Positions 38,113 through 51,073 of a DNA stretch of 64,000 nt are shown piece after piece. The DNA lies in NCBI GenBank assembly GCA_947034885.2, contig OX344753.2:22072001-22136000 (forward strand), in the 5' to 3' direction. The DNA comes from Thuidium tamariscinum (taxonomy: Eukaryota > Streptophyta > Bryopsida > Hypnales > Thuidiaceae). Numbering within the stretch: the first letter of the stretch is position 1; each line of letters starts with the position of its first letter. The translations under genes were made by a program, and so were the position numbers. The notes under the pieces were generated by a model, which was not told where the DNA came from, made no database searches, and was given only the letters and a program-made list of their open reading frames with translations.

Positions 38113-39420
38113 AGCAATATTCGGAGCACAAAATCCCAAATATTTCTTACGCCGAGCACTCTGTCAACTCCTTCATTGTCCCCACTCGATAGGAAAAATC
38201 AACGAGATAATTACCGCCTAGCGATTTGTCTGCCCGTTCCTGATTGGAAAGTGCTCGATAGAACGCCACCACAAACTAGAACATGGCCGGAGGCTATTGG
38301 ACATGAACAGATACACTGTAGTTCTTGTACCCACGCAAATGCAGACCTCCTAGAAGTCACCCTTTCGAAAATTCTCTTATACTCCCACAGTCCTGACGCC
38401 ACAACAGATGAAGAGAAAGGAGGTAATCAGGATCCAGAATAACCATAACGCATTTCCCTACTGCAAAAGACGACACCATCTCCAACTTTATCAACAACCT
38501 GCATCCCGGATATAAAATTGGCCGTGATGCGCTAAAGCCCCATACAGTGCTTGCTATACCCTAAGTCTTCAGAGTGACCGCTTTAATGTAGGCTCTGATT
38601 GGAGATCCAAAGTTGCGAATGTACGGGTGAGAAAGACACGGGACACATGCACTTCAAAAACCCTCAACTCTTGAGTCCCGAGCAAAACCTCTGAAAAAGA
38701 GGAGGCGCTCTTCACGACGAATGAAATACTGCAATGACTTATCCAAATAGACAAAGGAGATGAGAGAGCTCAGCCGAGACCTAAGACATGTTACAACCTC
38801 ATAAACCTAGAAATCCGGGCTGAGACAGGGGCCGGCTCATCGTCTCCAACACAGGAACGCCGCAAAGAACATACCAAGCTCAGAAACCACTCGGAACGCC
38901 CCGCAATACCACAACGCAGGGACACAACCAGGGCCCGACGCCAACTCCGCAAATTTTATAATGCACTCCCTCCCGCCACTTCCCCTGCATATGCGCGCCT
39001 GAACTGCACAGCTGACGAAAAAAGTCGGGAAAAACGCTTGTCGCACGCTCTACAGAAGCACAACACCCCTCCCCTGCACGGCGACGAGCATGAAGCGCCC
39101 GCACTCTGTCGCCACACTCATTCAAAAGAGCTCGGAAGCGGGAGAGCCATGAAGGCAGAGCTTGAAAGAAGATGACAACGAAGGGCAAAGCTCTGGAAAG
39201 ACAGGGACACACTTGCAAGAGGAAGACCCTAATGTGTGCCACGGTGGTAAGCCACGTAGGTCTCTGATCGGCCACCTCGGCGGGACGGCAGGCGGCTTGG
39301 GTGCCATGTCGACTACGTGGGGAGATTTAGAGGTCGAATTTCGCGCTCTTTGAGTTCGTGGATTGGCTGATTTGGGTTTGAAACCGTTCAAACTCTCTCA
39401 CTAACTAAGCTAAATAACTA
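38113..39420. promoter_or_regulatory. Upstream region of HOS1, GC-richer than surroundings
   Basis: This stretch precedes the HOS1 start on the minus strand. Higher GC to about 39350 suggests promoter plus 5' leader, possibly with a leader intron. Overlapping frames at 38837-39391 in several phases encode no recognised domain and look like composition effects. No core promoter motif could be assigned. Confidence 0.4.
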
Positions 39421-39852
39421 GTTTAGTACTCCGTGTTTTTTTTCCAATTCGGCAAATTTTGAATCTTTCTGAAGAGATTGCATCATGGCCCTAGAGTTTC
39501 ATGACGGTAATGTTTCCGTTTGGACGTTGCTACCCAAGGTAGAAGGTCTATAAAGTGGTTGGGCTCTAAATGCATTCTCTAATGTAAAGATTTATTTTAT
39601 TGTACAAGTAGTGCACATTTCAAGAAGTAGTTATTTTAGTGACAATTGCATTTTAACTTCAAAAAATTCATAATTAATTCCACAAAGATCTCAAAAATAT
39701 TAAAAAAAGAAACTTACGTTAGATGCCAATTCTATTTGTCTTTAAGGAAAATTTATAGAAAAAGATTTCAAAAGATTTAACCTTATGAAATTAATTATCA
39801 ACTCTAAACTACTATAGGACCAAGCTGCACTATATACAATTAAAGATTTCAA

Positions 39853-39880
39853 ATTTATTTATTTATTTATTTATTTATTT
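39853..39880. repeat. (TTTA)n microsatellite
   Basis: Seven uninterrupted TTTA-type units within AT-rich intergenic DNA. Confidence 0.9.
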
Positions 39881-40990
39881 CTAAAATATATTTCTATATT
39901 TTCTATATTTGCACTATGGCCAAATGAATATGAAATAAAAATGAATTTTTTTATGTATTACCCACATACTTAGACTTTCATATATTATAGAGGGTTGCAA
40001 ACTATAGGATATACACAATTTTGGATAAAATGTTCAAAAGATGGAATCTAATCATTTCAAATTGAAAGAATTGAAAAAACTTATTTTTGAAATCCAAACA
40101 ACATGATTTTACAATTGGTAAGGTTTTTAGGCCTCAAATTCTAGGAAGAAGTACTCTACTAAGTAAAGTAAAAGATCTAATGGTTGAATTTGTTGAAAAA
40201 ATAAATATAAATAAAGTTTTTAGCTTTGCTTTGGAGACCAATATTTTGAAGCAATTTTCAACCTTTAAACATTAAAAAACTTTAGAGATTACTAAATGGA
40301 AGCTTTATAGACCTCTTACCTAATCATAAAATGAAGTATATACAATGTTTTAGTTGCAAAGAAGTCATAGAATGATTTACAAGCTAGAGTTGTAAGAAAG
40401 TTCAAACTTAGACTCGGGGAGGACACATCTTGTGTATTTGGGGGACCCACGTGTGGCGGTGGGGTATTTACCTCCTAGAAAGCATTTAAAGGACCCCTAT
40501 TATTACATAAAGCAAAAAAATTACCCATAGTATCATATCTATCATTACTTATAATATATAGGCCAAAGGAATATATTAGAGGCTATTTTCTTTGTAAGGA
40601 AAAAAACTAACAAAAAAAATAATGAGAATACAAGTGACTAACAAATACCTTATAGAAAAAAAGATTCAAGTTATAACAAAGCATGAATACAAATACAACA
40701 CAAATACATGCATGAAAAGCAAGACATTAGGGTTGAAAAAGTATTGAAGAGATTTTAGGGATAAAAATGTGTTTGAAAACACAAACATGAAGTTCATCTG
40801 TGAACTATGACCATAAATATATGCCTCATATAAAAAAATTACATCAGAAATATGTCGTTCTACTAATGCCCTCCATCACATGTAAAAAAACAAAATCAAG
40901 CTTTATGACATGGTGCTACCCAAACTTCAGAGAGGTCATTCATAGCATGAACTCCTGCACCCAACCAGATCGCAAACATCAATGGAGTTA

Positions 40991-41026
40991 GATATGACTT
41001 AAAGATATGACTTAAAGATATGACTT
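40991..41026. repeat. 13-bp tandem repeat, three copies
   Basis: GATATGACTT recurs at 40991, 41004 and 41017 separated by AAA. Short and probably of slippage origin. Confidence 0.85.
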
Positions 41027-43611
41027 AGGAGAGGAGGCTCATAAACTGCTCATCTAAGGGTTGATCCACCTTTTCATGTATTTGTTTGAATGTTAATATT
41101 TTTCACTCATTTTTCAGTGAAAGAAAAATAAACAAGGAATTTAATACAAGTTGTTTCATATTTTTTGAAGCATTATTGAATTAGTTATGAATTTTCAAAC
41201 ATAGTTTGGCATAGGGCCCTATCTATGATCAGTAGGCCTTGCAAACCCATACATGTGCAGTTTGAAAAAAAATTTGGCTTGCTTCAAAAACTAGCACTGC
41301 AACATGTAAAAAGTAATAGCATTTGTTTCTAAAAGTGTTCCTTTCTAAAACTGAAATGAATATTTGAATAAATCATTATTTCAGATTTTTGAACACTTGA
41401 AAGAAGGTACTTCAACAACTAATTCTTATTTTAAATATAATCAGGAAACACCTAACCACTTAGTTGAGAATGAAGCCATTGGGACTCTGAAACCATCCAT
41501 TCAATTAGCAAAAAACAAATCTTAGCATGCTTCAATGTAATCCACAATTCATTTTTTGACAATCAACTAATCATTTCAGAGCCTCCTAATGGACGGGTGC
41601 AAAAGCCTAAGCCATTTATGAGCCCTCTCCTATAAATATATGCCGTAGATGAGCTATAGATACACTATAGTACCTATATCTTGAGCTGTATCTGACTAGT
41701 ACTATAAATATTAATTGAACCTTCTAAATTTTTTTCCTAGGATCCCATTCATTTGCCCCTAATTTATATCTACCTAAATTTTAATGGACCATATTTTCCG
41801 GTTCCCTATATTACTTATAAAAGACATGCCACTTTTAATGTCCCCTAATTTATATGTAAATTTCTTATAAATTTTACCTAAGATTACTTAAATGTACCCT
41901 ATATTCCGCCGCATGTAGGTTATTAAAAAACGGGAAGTGTCCTCCCCAGGCACTATAATTGAACATTCATTGCTATCATGTTCAAATTCATCCATCTTTC
42001 TTTGTCTATTCATCTACAATAGTGTATTAAATCTCAACTTCATTTGGATAATCTAAAATGTATTCAATGATAATTGCCTTAAATTCATTCCATAAATTCT
42101 TTTGCCATATCCGATGATTATTAGTTTTTATGAATTTTATTATTATAAATTTATACTTATAATAATACATATATAGTACTTCAACACTTAAAAAGTTTTC
42201 ATATATATAAAGTATAAAATATAAGCTTGTAAATAATGAACTTACAACTACAAGAATGCATTGAATTTACAGTCTATAAAAAAAATTTAGAATAGAATAG
42301 GAACAAAACTTGCCAAAAATAATTTTCTTATTTTTATGAAGATGTTTATAATGGATACTTTAAAAATAACAATTTTTTTACCAAGATACTTCTAATTTTG
42401 GAATGTAGACTTCTACAACTTTATGAAGGTTCTAATTTGATGAATAAAAGTATTCAATGGTACAAGGTTTATAAATTAACTGAATGTTCCTCTTAATTCC
42501 ACAAAGGGATTGCATGATTTTCAAAATGTGAAGATTTATTATAAAGCAAGAATAATATTGCATTAAATTTTATAAATCATAGATTGTAAGTATTTAATTA
42601 TAAATTTTACTTTTTAGATTCTAAATTTATTCTTTCTATTTCTTTATAAAATATTCTTGATTGGAAAAAAAATAGGGCATCAATTTCTATATTTCAACAA
42701 ATGTGACAAACCCAAATTATGACACTTATGTATTGATGGTGTACATTTCAAGTCTTTATATGTATTCTATTGATATATATGGGCTACAAAATTGCACAAA
42801 TTGTTTTATAGCATGAAAATGATTTTTAGGCAACATAGAGGTTTGGAATAGCTCACTACAAATGGAATTTTTTTCTTTGAAATTTCCACACAACATATAG
42901 ACAAGGAGTAGCTTTAAGGCCCAAAAAATTTCATAAATTTTGACCACGTGGTTAAAAAGTTGTTGGATATCAATATGTAATTTTCAACAATATGTTGTAT
43001 GTGTATGTAGAAAGCTTTGAATCATTCCATTTTGATTAATAAAATGCAAGTTATGAGAAAATTTAGTTTGTGGGTAGCTTTTGAAGTTCTTTTCTAACTC
43101 AATTTTTATAAATATTTTGAAAAATATAAAATCATAGAATGTAGATTGTTGTTACAACATTACAACCATTGGAATTGGCATTTTCAATTTTATAAATAAA
43201 TCCTTAACAATTTGGTATTTTGAATCATTTTCTACTTCTTTCTATGTCATATTTTTTTCTTATATATTGTACAATTGCAAATGATCTAGAATTTTTCAAG
43301 CATATAATTGACTTACTTTGAAGAATGATTTTAAGGAATGACAACCATTTTGGACATTTTTTCATACAAATGTGACCTTTTTGAAGTGTAGCTACCTATT
43401 TTTTTACAAAACCAATTCAAATGCTAATATCTTTCAATCTATATGGTAGAAATATTTGAAATTTTTTCCACATCTTTTCAAACTAGCATACTTCAAGATC
43501 TTATGGTTACATATGTCCAGAAAAAAAATTTCCTAAAATATGACACTTATACTAAAAATTATAATTTAAGAGCATTTTTGGTAAAAATATAGGCAAAGTT
43601 CTTTGTGGTAA

Positions 43612-43847
43612 GGGTGATTGCAAGAAACACTTGTCCTATTTCATGTCCCCTTGACCTCCAATGGGTAGTTTTTTGTTCATAACTTTTGCACATCTTGCCT
43701 TACTAACTTGAAATTTGGAATGAAGGTGTACACAAAAGTTTTATATCTTGTGTAATTTTTTCAATTTCTTAAAATTATTTTATTATTTTTAAATTGCCCC
43801 CAATTGGTTGTCTACCTTGTCCATTTTGGAGGTTTTTAGTCCTATAT
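43612..43847. mobile_element. Fragment of the foldback element family
   Basis: Begins TAA-GGGTGATTGCAAGAAACAC and follows the arm of the element at 21646-22736 through phrases such as AGTTTTTTGTTCATAACTTT, AAATTGCCCCCAATT and GGAGGTTTTTAGTCCTATAT. No matching opposite arm is seen nearby, so this is a lone or truncated arm. It abuts a CACTA-like end. Confidence 0.7.
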
Positions 43848-43864
43848 ATTGAAGTATATATGTT

Positions 43865-44373
43865 TAATCTAATGGTACTCCTAACAATTGATATGGGATA
43901 ATTGATATAAGACTTAATCTTAGTTATTTCTTAGTTGTATATTAATTGTTTCTTAGTTGTAATGTAGTTGCTTACTAGTTGAATTCTAGTTGTAGGATAG
44001 TTGAAAACTAGTTGAATGTTAGTTGCACAGTAGTTGACAACTAGTCGCATAGTTGCATAATAGTTGTACAATAGTTGTACAGTTGTATAGTAGTCACATA
44101 GTAGTCGCACAATTGCATAGTAGTTGTAGAGTTGCACAGTAGTCTCACAAATACTAGTCAACAACTGTAATAAACATCAGATGTAGAATTCCTCGCAGTT
44201 TTTTGTTTTTTTTCATTCTTGTAATTTTAAACTTCATTTTGCAACTACTTTGCGACTACAACAATGTAAGCGTCAATTTGGTACAAATATAGAAAGCTCT
44301 AGCTGCATAGTAGTTGCATAGGACATGTGGTTGCATTGTAGTCGATTGTTGCAGATATGTTTCTCTTCTAGTG
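43865..44373. mobile_element. CACTA-like terminal region with GTTGCA subterminal array
   Basis: Starts with AATGGTACTCCTAACAATTG and ends TTCTCTTCTAGTG at 44373, the reverse complement of a CACTAGAAGA-type terminus. From 43930 to 44165 it holds a dense array of TAGTTGCA-like units every 10-12 bases in one orientation, then TGCAACTACTTTGCGACTAC in the other. The same order of phrases is at 47345-47804. Subterminal motif arrays in both orientations are typical of CACTA (En/Spm) transposons. A minus-strand frame at 43931-44164 is only the repeat read through. The opposite end was not found. Confidence 0.65.
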
Positions 44374-46048
44374 TCACTTTGATCTCGCATGTTCTCTCTC
44401 TCTTGCAGAAGAATAGTTTTTTTGTTAATGTAGTGTTAGTCTGTCTTGCATTAGAATAGTTTGTTGGTTTAGAAAAACATATTTTTGTTACTATAGTATT
44501 TGTATGTCTTCAAGGTCAAAGGTGTCTACTATCTTGTGATCTATTCTTTCCATCCTCTTCTCTAATCTCTTGATATGCTTGTCCATGATTTAGATATCCT
44601 TTTCCAAGGTTTTGAGTTCTTCATTATGTATGGTAGCAATGCTTAAATGCTACAACTAATACATGAAACCCTACTAGGCCCTGAAAGAATTCTTTTACTC
44701 ATGGCATTGAGGACAAAGAGGGGTACAAAACTCGACCTCAGATGTGAATAACATTAAATGTTGTTAGGCAATATATTGAAGTATACAAGACAAGCTAAAG
44801 TTCATTCAAGGATGCTAAACCTCAAAAACTCGTTGACAAACTCACTTGTGTTCGGTGTAGCAATGGCTAAAGTTGAAGATAGTGATAACTTTACTTGTCA
44901 AGGATGGCAATTGGCAATGATTGTCTGGACAATGTGATTCGCCAAAAGAGCAATCACATGCAATGATGAAGAAGATGCTCTATGGTTGCAAGAGAGTGTC
45001 GACTTCCGTTCACATCAACAAGCCCACAAGCATCACAATAGGCCCGTAACAGAAGGCATACAACACTCATGCCTCATGGCCTAGAACCAACCAAATATAA
45101 GACTCAACTTTTACTACACCTTTGTTACTGTTCAAGGTGGAAAAAATGTTAGAAAATACTATTGCTACTTGCAATGACAAGCTACAACGTTGAAGTAATT
45201 TCTCCACCATCTCTCTCTTCCACACAGAGTTGAAGTGGACTTGTACTAAACCAGAAGATTGCAGGCTCTAGTTTCAATACTTGAGAAAGAGTGAGTTAGT
45301 GTTTTTTTATTTGTGTGCATTATGGAGCTTCCAAAGAAAGGCCTACTAGCACTCATAATTGATAATGAAGGGGGTGATGTTTACCAAGGGACTTAAGAGA
45401 GAAGTAGGGGCAGTATTTTACATTTGAAGGAATGGAAGGAGGGGACTTTGAGGTTTCTTGTAGACATATTTGAAGAAAAATATTGGGAGTACAACTAGAA
45501 ACATAAGAGGATTTCTGGCCCCCAAGAAGACTATTTTAGGGGTGTTCCCAGAAACTGTTCCCACTACTAAAGACCAATCCCCTATTGGTCTGGATTTTTG
45601 AATTTTGAAAAAAAAAATTTGAAAAAATTTGAAAAAAATTTAAGAATGTTTAAAAAAGAAAGAAAATGATTTTTAAAAATATTTTAAAAATATTAAATAA
45701 TTAATTAATTAGTATTTTCTGACATGGCAGTCGCTTGACTACATCAACATTGTGTTCCCAGCGTTTCTAATGCGTTCCCAACGTTTGGGAACTCGTAGTT
45801 TTGTGAACCAGCTGAAAATACTTTTATGTCCCTTGATTTTTACAACTATACAATGCTAGAAGTATTTCTTTCAACTAGTGAGGCAAATTTGGATGTAAAA
45901 ATAGACATTCTAAAACTTTAATGATACATTTCAAGTCTTTTTTCAAATGATAAGACAAATAGATCTTTTTTGGTTTTCAATTGAATTCAAATATAAAAAA
46001 TTCAATCCATAATATGATCCAAAGTGGTTGGTTTATATATAAACATTA
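44374..46048. other. Intergenic sequence between repeat elements
   Basis: On the minus strand at about 44510-44640 a short stretch reads as a charged coiled-coil (KHIKRLEKRMERIDHKI) interrupted by a stop, possibly a decayed gag- or transposase-type remnant. The rest shows no supported feature. Confidence 0.3.
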
Positions 46049-46167
46049 GGAGGGATTGGAGGCCTCTACAAGACTGTGGGTAATTGTTAGCTGACAACAA
46101 CCAGTAGTTCTTTACATTGTTTTGGGAACAGACCTTGAAACGGTCCTCTAGAGGCCTCCAATCCATC
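46049..46167. mobile_element. Tourist-like MITE, copy A
   Basis: Ends GGAGGGATTGGAGGCCTC and GAGGCCTCCAATCCATC are inverted repeats, and TTA lies on both sides (46046-46048, 46168-46170). A 3-bp TTA/TAA duplication is the hallmark of PIF/Harbinger-derived Tourist MITEs. A related longer copy is at 56500-56768. No coding capacity. Confidence 0.8.
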
Positions 46168-46738
46168 TTAATGCATTGATCCACATATTTATTATTAGGG
46201 TAGATGGTCAATTTAATCACACTTGCTAAACATTACCTTCACCAATTTCAAAAACAAAATGTACAAGTTCAATTGTCTTATTAATATATATGTAGTAGCA
46301 TAGTCTACTTCTTTTAAGAGGGTAATGAATGCATTTGTTACACATTCAATTTATTTTTGAAAACTTTTATATATATATTTCTTTCATATCATCTTTGATA
46401 CAAAAACTTCTATTGCAAATTACAACATTTAAGAAAAACAATTGAAAAATCATATTTAATAAATTTTTAATGCTATTGTTCCTATAATTACATTTATAAG
46501 TCTATAAAATATAAAAGAACAATCTTTGTAACATTGTATCCTTATATGCTATTATTGTCTATAATATAAGTTTTATTTGTATTAAGTACCACACCTTTTA
46601 CATTTTCAAAATATTTTTTGTACCATCATCATATTATAATACAAGTAAAAAGTATATATGTGCAAGACCTAATTCACATACTATAAACACCAAGAAGCCA
46701 ATAATTTTTTTGTTAAATCAATATTTTTTCATATGGTT
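46168..46738. other. AT-rich spacer
   Basis: Very AT-rich, no supported feature. Confidence 0.4.
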
Positions 46739-47804
46739 CACTAGAAGAAAATTGGGGCTTTTGTGACTGCGATTAGCAACTAGTTTTGTAGTTGCATAAC
46801 ATGTTTGCAACTGGGTAATAATTTGGAGCCTACAGTTGCAATGGACAAGTCGCACTAGTTGCAATGTAGTTGCAAAATTGAAAAGATTGTTTTTCATTAG
46901 ATAGCCTATGTGGAACTTCATTGATGAATTCTTCTGAAGTGGAATTTGCTTTTGTGCAACTTGTGTGCAATTGCTTTGCAACTAGTTTGTGATTGCTTTG
47001 CGACTAGTTTACAACTAGTTTGTAACTTGTAGATTTATAGATTTTTTTATCTTAATGATTGTAGATTTTAGAAATTGAATCTCAATGATCTGAAGATTTT
47101 AGAATTTTAGATCTAGCTTTTTTTAGATTATCAAATTCAAGTATTGATATTAAATAGATTTCACAAGTTTACAAAATTTTAAGTTCCAAAAGTTTTAAAA
47201 TTTCTTATACTTTAAATATTTGTAGATTTCTATAAATTGTAGAAATTTGCAAATTGTAAAAATCTATAAAGTGTAGAAATATTACAATTGTAATATTAAA
47301 CTTTATTACTTAAAGATGGTATAATTTACAACTCTTATCCATCCAATCCAATGGTACTCTTGACAATTGAGATGGGACAATTGATATAAAACTTGATTTA
47401 ATTATTTTCTAATTGTATTCTAGTTGCAAAGTAGTTGCATTCTAGTTGAATTGTAGTCAAACTTAGATTATTCCCAACTGTAGTTTCACACACTGGACTC
47501 TACAAAACCTAAAGTGGTCCATGTTGACAAGTGTGATGAATTTTGGATGTAGAATACATCACAAAAATTCTTTTGTTAGATTCCTATAATCCAAACTTCA
47601 ACCTGCAACTACTTTGCAACTACATGCAACTCGAAACTTCAATCTACAACTACTTTGCGACTATTTTGCGACTATAGTTAGTAGTGTAAACATTAAATTT
47701 GGTACAAATACAGAGGGTTGTAGGTCGCGTAGGACACATAGTTTGATTATAGTACACATAGTTGCATATTAGTCGATTATAGCAGACATGATTTTTTTCT
47801 AGTT
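46739..47804. mobile_element. Nonautonomous CACTA-like element
   Basis: The left end reads CACTAGAAGAAAA; the right end read on the other strand is AACTAGAAAAAAAT, giving about 13-bp imperfect terminal repeats. Near each end are many GTTGCAA/TTGCAAC units (46766-47030 and 47400-47790) in both orientations. The right 450 bases match 43865-44373. No transposase frame exists in the 1.07-kb body; a minus frame at 46718-46981 is read-through of the array. The expected 3-bp target duplication is not evident (GTT left, ATA right), so the right end may have mutated. Confidence 0.7.
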
Positions 47805-49274
47805 ATAAGTCTTAGTAGAGCTTTTATCCACAAACTTTGATATTAGAAAAGAAAAAGTTCAAAAGGTTTATTTGATAATCTTAGAAAGTTATAAACTTTT
47901 TGAATATAATTTTGTCTTTGATAAGATTTTTTATTTTTTCTTCAAAATATCTCAAAAAATTTGATTTCTTCACTAAATTCCTTTGGTAAAGTAGAAAAGA
48001 CATGTGACTTTATCTTTGAAAAATATGAATTAAATTTATTGTTCTTATACAATTGTGACAAAGGAGGATTTAGAGTGACGGAATCACCCTTGCAACTTCG
48101 TGATTATAGACTAGGTGTTTAAAGACTAAGGTAGACCAATCCATTTCCACTAATTTTTTTTCCACCATCCTATTTTTGGCTCCATCTCCACAATGGAACT
48201 CATCCAAATTCATTTTCTTTTTTTGACAAATTCACTCCATTAATTCCAACTTAGGTAATGTAATAGTCCTTGATTGGTAAATTTTCAAGTACTATAATTG
48301 AAAATTTTTAATTTCAGATTTGTAAAACATGCACACACCTCCAGAAAAATATGTGACCCTTTTGGGGTTGACCCCTAGATATTCACATTGCAAATCAAGG
48401 TGGTAATAAGGATATAACAAGCAGCAATTGTTTTTTACAAACCAATTAAAATCTCGGTTGTCAAGAACCCTCACAAGTCACAACTAATACAAGCTGTGCT
48501 TGGTCCTCCACAATCATTGAGCACGAAAATCATTACACCGAAAACGTAGATCCCAGACTTCAGAAGAACCTCGACTGTAGATTCAACTTGCCACTACCGC
48601 CCTCACATTATTACCGAAACAGGCGCTTCGAACATGTACTCGGGGGGAACATGAGAATCTAACCGGTTGGTAGACCAAGGAATCCGCGACGACTGCGTAT
48701 ACACGGCAGAAGGAGCCAGGAGGTCAAACGCGGAGGGAGCTCGCCTCGGAAGGGACGGCCCTCCACCATCGCTGCGTGCCCGCCCATCTCGGCAGCTCCA
48801 TCTTGCGCAGCTCGGACGTTTGCGGCCTTGTCTTCACGACTCCATCGGATTCCTGGTCTGGTACCCTTTCTTTTGGTGTGTCGCTTGCGTTATTTGGTCT
48901 CGAATCGGCGCTACACGACTTTTCTTTCTTGCTGTTGCTTAGGGTTTCCTTGTTGAGCCGGGAGCGGATCTCCAGGGAGGAGATCTGTGCGTGCAGTCTT
49001 TTTTCTTTTTTTTCTGCATGATTGCGCAGTTCGTTTGGTCAATTGTGGATGTGTGTTTCACGGTTCGGAGCGTGGAAGATTTTACTTGCGGAAGTTCGTG
49101 TCGTGGTGAGGGTTCGTTAGCGTTGAAGGGAGCATTCCGCTGATCGGGAAGCGGATCTGTGTGGAACAACAGAGCAGCGTTCCGAGGATGCGCTACTGAG
49201 AAGAGCGCGGTCTTGTCTTTGGAGTTACCGGGTTGAGGGTCTGGTTGGGAAATAGGGTCCCTGTTGTTGTAGCC
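47805..49274. other. AT-rich spacer, then promoter and leader of the ARF-GAP gene
   Basis: 47805-48480 is AT-rich without features. From about 48530 GC rises; 48650-49274 is presumably promoter and 5' leader of the ARF-GAP gene. The open frames at 48667-49021 are not supported as genes. Confidence 0.4.
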
Positions 49275-51073
49275 ATGGCGTCGCCAGCAGCAGCGGGGAA
49301 GCTGCGTGAGTTGCAAGCGCAGCCTGGGAATAAGATTTGCGTGGACTGTTCCCAGCGGAATCCGCAATGGGCATCGGTGTCCTACGGCATCTTTATGTGC
49401 TTGGAGTGCTCTGGGAAGCACCGAGGTCTTGGAGTGCATATCAGCTTCGTCCGATCTGTTTCCATGGACTCGTGGTCGGAGATTCAGTTGAAGAAGATGC
49501 AAGCTGGCGGGAACTCCGCGCTCAATAGTTTCTTTGCGCAGTATGGGATTCCAAAGGAGACCGACATTGTAGCGAAGTACAACTCCAAAGCGGCGACGGT
49601 GTACCGCGATAGGATTCAGTCGTTAGCGGAGGGTAGGTCGTGGAATGCTCCGCCGGTAGTGAAGGAGAGTGTCACCACAGGGAACGCCAGAGCGAGCAGG
49701 GAGAGCAATGGTTGGGACGATTGGGAGGAGGAGCCCAGTCGTGGCAGCAGTGGGGGGAGTGGAAACATCCGAAGGCATGGCTCAGAAACCTCCATCGCGG
49801 GCGGAGGTGGGAGCGGCCCCCCTCGGTCTCACAGCTCTGGTGACATTTACTCGAAGTCGCAGCTTGAAGCATCGGCAGCAGCGAAGGAATCTTTTTTTGC
49901 GCGTAAGCAGATGGAGAACGCTTCTCGTCCGGATCATCTGCCACCATCGCAAGGGGGCAAGTACGTGGGATTTGGCTCGGGTGGTGGACGGCCTCCGCCA
50001 GCGAGGGGTCCACCAGCAGGCGGAGATGTGTTGAACGAAACAGTTACTGTGCTGACGCAGGTATGTTTCACGTTCTACGAGCAAGGCAGACTGTTTTCAG
50101 TACGCTGTACGAGCATTATTATTTTGCTTGGGATAGTTTATTGAATTCAAGCAGAATTTTTTGTGGTTACCTCACTAGTCATAGCATTTTAGTCGTACCT
50201 CCGGCAGTTATTCGGTCGGGTTAGTGCTGGGTTTTGATTTTGGGGTTCAACGTTTATGTTGTGTTCTACTGGACACAGTATCTTTGAGAATTCGAGTAAT
50301 CAATTGTAGACTGACACCATTTTGAGTTACTGGCATGGACTGGAAAAGTTGTTAGTGTGTTTTAAAACCTGACTGGAATCTTTTTGCAGGGTTTCAGCCG
50401 CTTATCAGCCGTGGCAGCGTCAGCTGCTCAGAATGCTGCGACCACAATTCAAGCAGGCACTAGTGACATCCAAGCTAAGGTGAGGGGACCCTTTTTTTGG
50501 TCCTATGTCATTGAATTTATGCCTCTGCAGTTTGTAATCCTTTTTACGACGCTTGTCAAGATACGCGGTCACTCAGATTCTGATTTCCTGCTTTTGCTTG
50601 CGGCTGTTGTTTCTATTCAGGTCCGAGAAGGAGGATATGACCAGAAAGTAAACGAGTCAGTGTCGGTGGTGGCAGCCAAGACCACCGAAGTGGGGCAGAA
50701 AGCCTGGGGCTTTATGCGTGGAGTCATGGCTATGGCATCTCAACAAGTAGAAGCCTACACCAAAGACGGTGTTACCGGTTCCTCCACACAGTATGGCTCA
50801 AATTATGGATCTGTTAATACTGCTGGTGCTGGCTACCAGGAGTTGAACGGCAATCATGCATGGGATGCTCCTGCGAAGGCCAACGACGGCTGGCAAGAGT
50901 GGGAAGATACTAAGAAAGTGTCGGAGCCTAAACCTCAGACTATGACGAAGAAGGAAACCGGTTCTTGGGCCGGATGGGATGACAACGAAGATGACCACCA
51001 TACTGGATCTGCCCCCAATCAAAAGGCAGACGATGGGTGGGGAGATGACGCCTGGGATGCTGGGTTCAAGTAA
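49275..51073 (+). CDS. ARF GTPase-activating protein, AGD6/AGD7 type
   Basis: Stimulates GTP hydrolysis on ARF1-class GTPases at the Golgi during vesicle coat cycling. Three exons: 49275-50060, 50390-50479, 50621-51073; 442 residues, near Arabidopsis AGD6/7. The ArfGAP zinc finger is Cys22, Cys25, Cys42, Cys45 (C-x2-C-x16-C-x2-C), with Arg50 in GKHRGLG as the catalytic arginine. Then [36 protein letters not shown], a Gly/Ser-rich linker, [18 protein letters not shown] and [13 protein letters not shown]. The C-terminal half has [34 protein letters not shown] and several WDDWEEE/GWDDNED acidic-Trp motifs that in this family bind membrane or adaptor partners. Intron 2 (141 bases) is in frame without a stop, so retention would add 47 residues. 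Symbol left blank because AGD6 and AGD7 cannot be told apart. Confidence 0.93.

Larger units (their letters stand above)
39421..43611. other. AT-rich intergenic island, nothing coding recognised
   Basis: Composition falls sharply at about 39400. A TTTA microsatellite lies at 39853-39880, and a 13-bp unit GATATGACTTAAA occurs three times at 40991-41026. No open frame has family features. Probably decayed repeats. Confidence 0.45.

Noticed and set aside
38837..39391. Overlapping minus-strand frames of 69 to 131 codons upstream of HOS1
   Set aside because: Several phases are open at once, as expected in GC-rich leader DNA; no domain or splice support.
43931..44164. 77-codon minus frame with repeated YNYYAT-like residues
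   Set aside because: It is translation of the short tandem array, not a repeat protein.
44510..44640. Coiled-coil-like coding remnant on the minus strand
   Set aside because: Contains an in-frame stop and has no neighbouring domain; kept only as a remark.
43612..48090. One large transposon from GGGTGATTGC at 43612 to AATCACCC near 48084
   Set aside because: The right end match is only about eight bases and lacks the TAA flank; the interior is explained better by separate CACTA-like copies.
48667..49021. Two open frames upstream of the ARF-GAP gene
   Set aside because: No recognised domain, the longer one starts with TTG, and they lie in the probable leader.
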